From positions 1 to 5,192 of the forward strand of contig CALAIJ010000090.1 of assembly GCA_937923365.1 (NCBI GenBank): a stretch of DNA of 5,192 nucleotides, read 5' to 3'. Source of the DNA: an uncultured Sulfitobacter sp. (GTDB lineage Bacteria > Pseudomonadota > Alphaproteobacteria > Rhodobacterales > Rhodobacteraceae). This document shows positions 5,169 to 5,192 of the stretch, piece by piece (within the stretch, counting starts at the first letter, position 1; each line of letters starts with the position of its first letter). Below the pieces are notes generated by a model. It did no database searches, was not told the DNA's origin, and saw nothing but the letters and a program-made list of their open reading frames with translations. The translations under genes were made by a program, and so were the position numbers.

Positions 5169-5192
5169 CATGAGCCATTTGCAATTAACCCG

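Larger units (their letters stand above)
4890..5192. other. Gene-free region made of many short inverted repeats
   Basis: No credible gene was found on either strand. The stretch is dominated by short, mutually different inverted repeats: 4943-4962, 4974-4985, 4993-5008, 5021-5032, 5033-5051, 5051-5062, 5095-5109, 5124-5138 and 5152-5168. It also holds a 9-bp tandem repeat at 5078-5095. There is no tRNA- or rRNA-like sequence and no recognisable riboswitch. It could be a structured RNA, an array of protein-binding palindromes, or a repeat-rich spacer typical of the lineage. The downstream gene is outside the window. Confidence 0.6.

Noticed and set aside
5131..5178. Minus-strand mini-ORF of 15 residues (MAHAAEMKRFWRPSR)
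   Set aside because: There is no Shine-Dalgarno sequence and it covers two inverted repeats, so a short ORF by chance is more likely than a leader peptide.

Overview
The window looks like chromosomal DNA of an alphaproteobacterium, most likely the Rhodobacterales/Roseobacter group. The reasons are high G+C coding sequence, gene families and protein styles typical of that group, and a textbook alphaproteobacterial LexA operator (GAAC-N7-GAAC). This placement is an inference from reading, not from a database match.

Left part, minus strand (1-1320): two cell-envelope genes read leftward. A CreA-family periplasmic protein (862-1320) is followed, after 113 bp holding a plausible promoter, by a lytic murein transglycosylase of the MltB type (start at 748, running off the window's left edge) that carries a twin-arginine lipoprotein signal.

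Middle, plus strand (1321-3524): a 129-bp divergent intergenic region separates creA from a two-gene DNA-repair-type cassette. The first gene is a radical SAM protein of the kind habitually linked to uracil-DNA glycosylases (CxxxCxxC cluster plus a C-terminal helix-hairpin-helix). The second is a DUF4130/TIGR03915-type protein that starts on a TTG codon overlapping the first gene's stop. A LexA box lies directly upstream of the first gene, over the -10 of a good sigma-70-like promoter placed so that transcription could begin at or near the ATG. This makes an SOS-controlled, possibly leaderless repair operon likely. The second protein ends where related proteobacterial proteins are thought to continue into a UdgX-type uracil-DNA glycosylase domain, and no such domain is present in this window.

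Right part (3525-5192): a stand-alone FAD/NADPH monooxygenase-like gene (3648-4877) with a strong Shine-Dalgarno sequence. It is bracketed by two copies of the near-palindrome GGTCAGGACCCC, each starting directly after a stop codon: that of the repair gene on the left and its own on the right. The last 315 bp hold no convincing gene. They form an unusual mosaic of about ten different short inverted repeats, three of them touching end to end, plus a 9-bp tandem duplication. The SOS-type repair cassette and this hairpin mosaic are the two parts most worth a second look.
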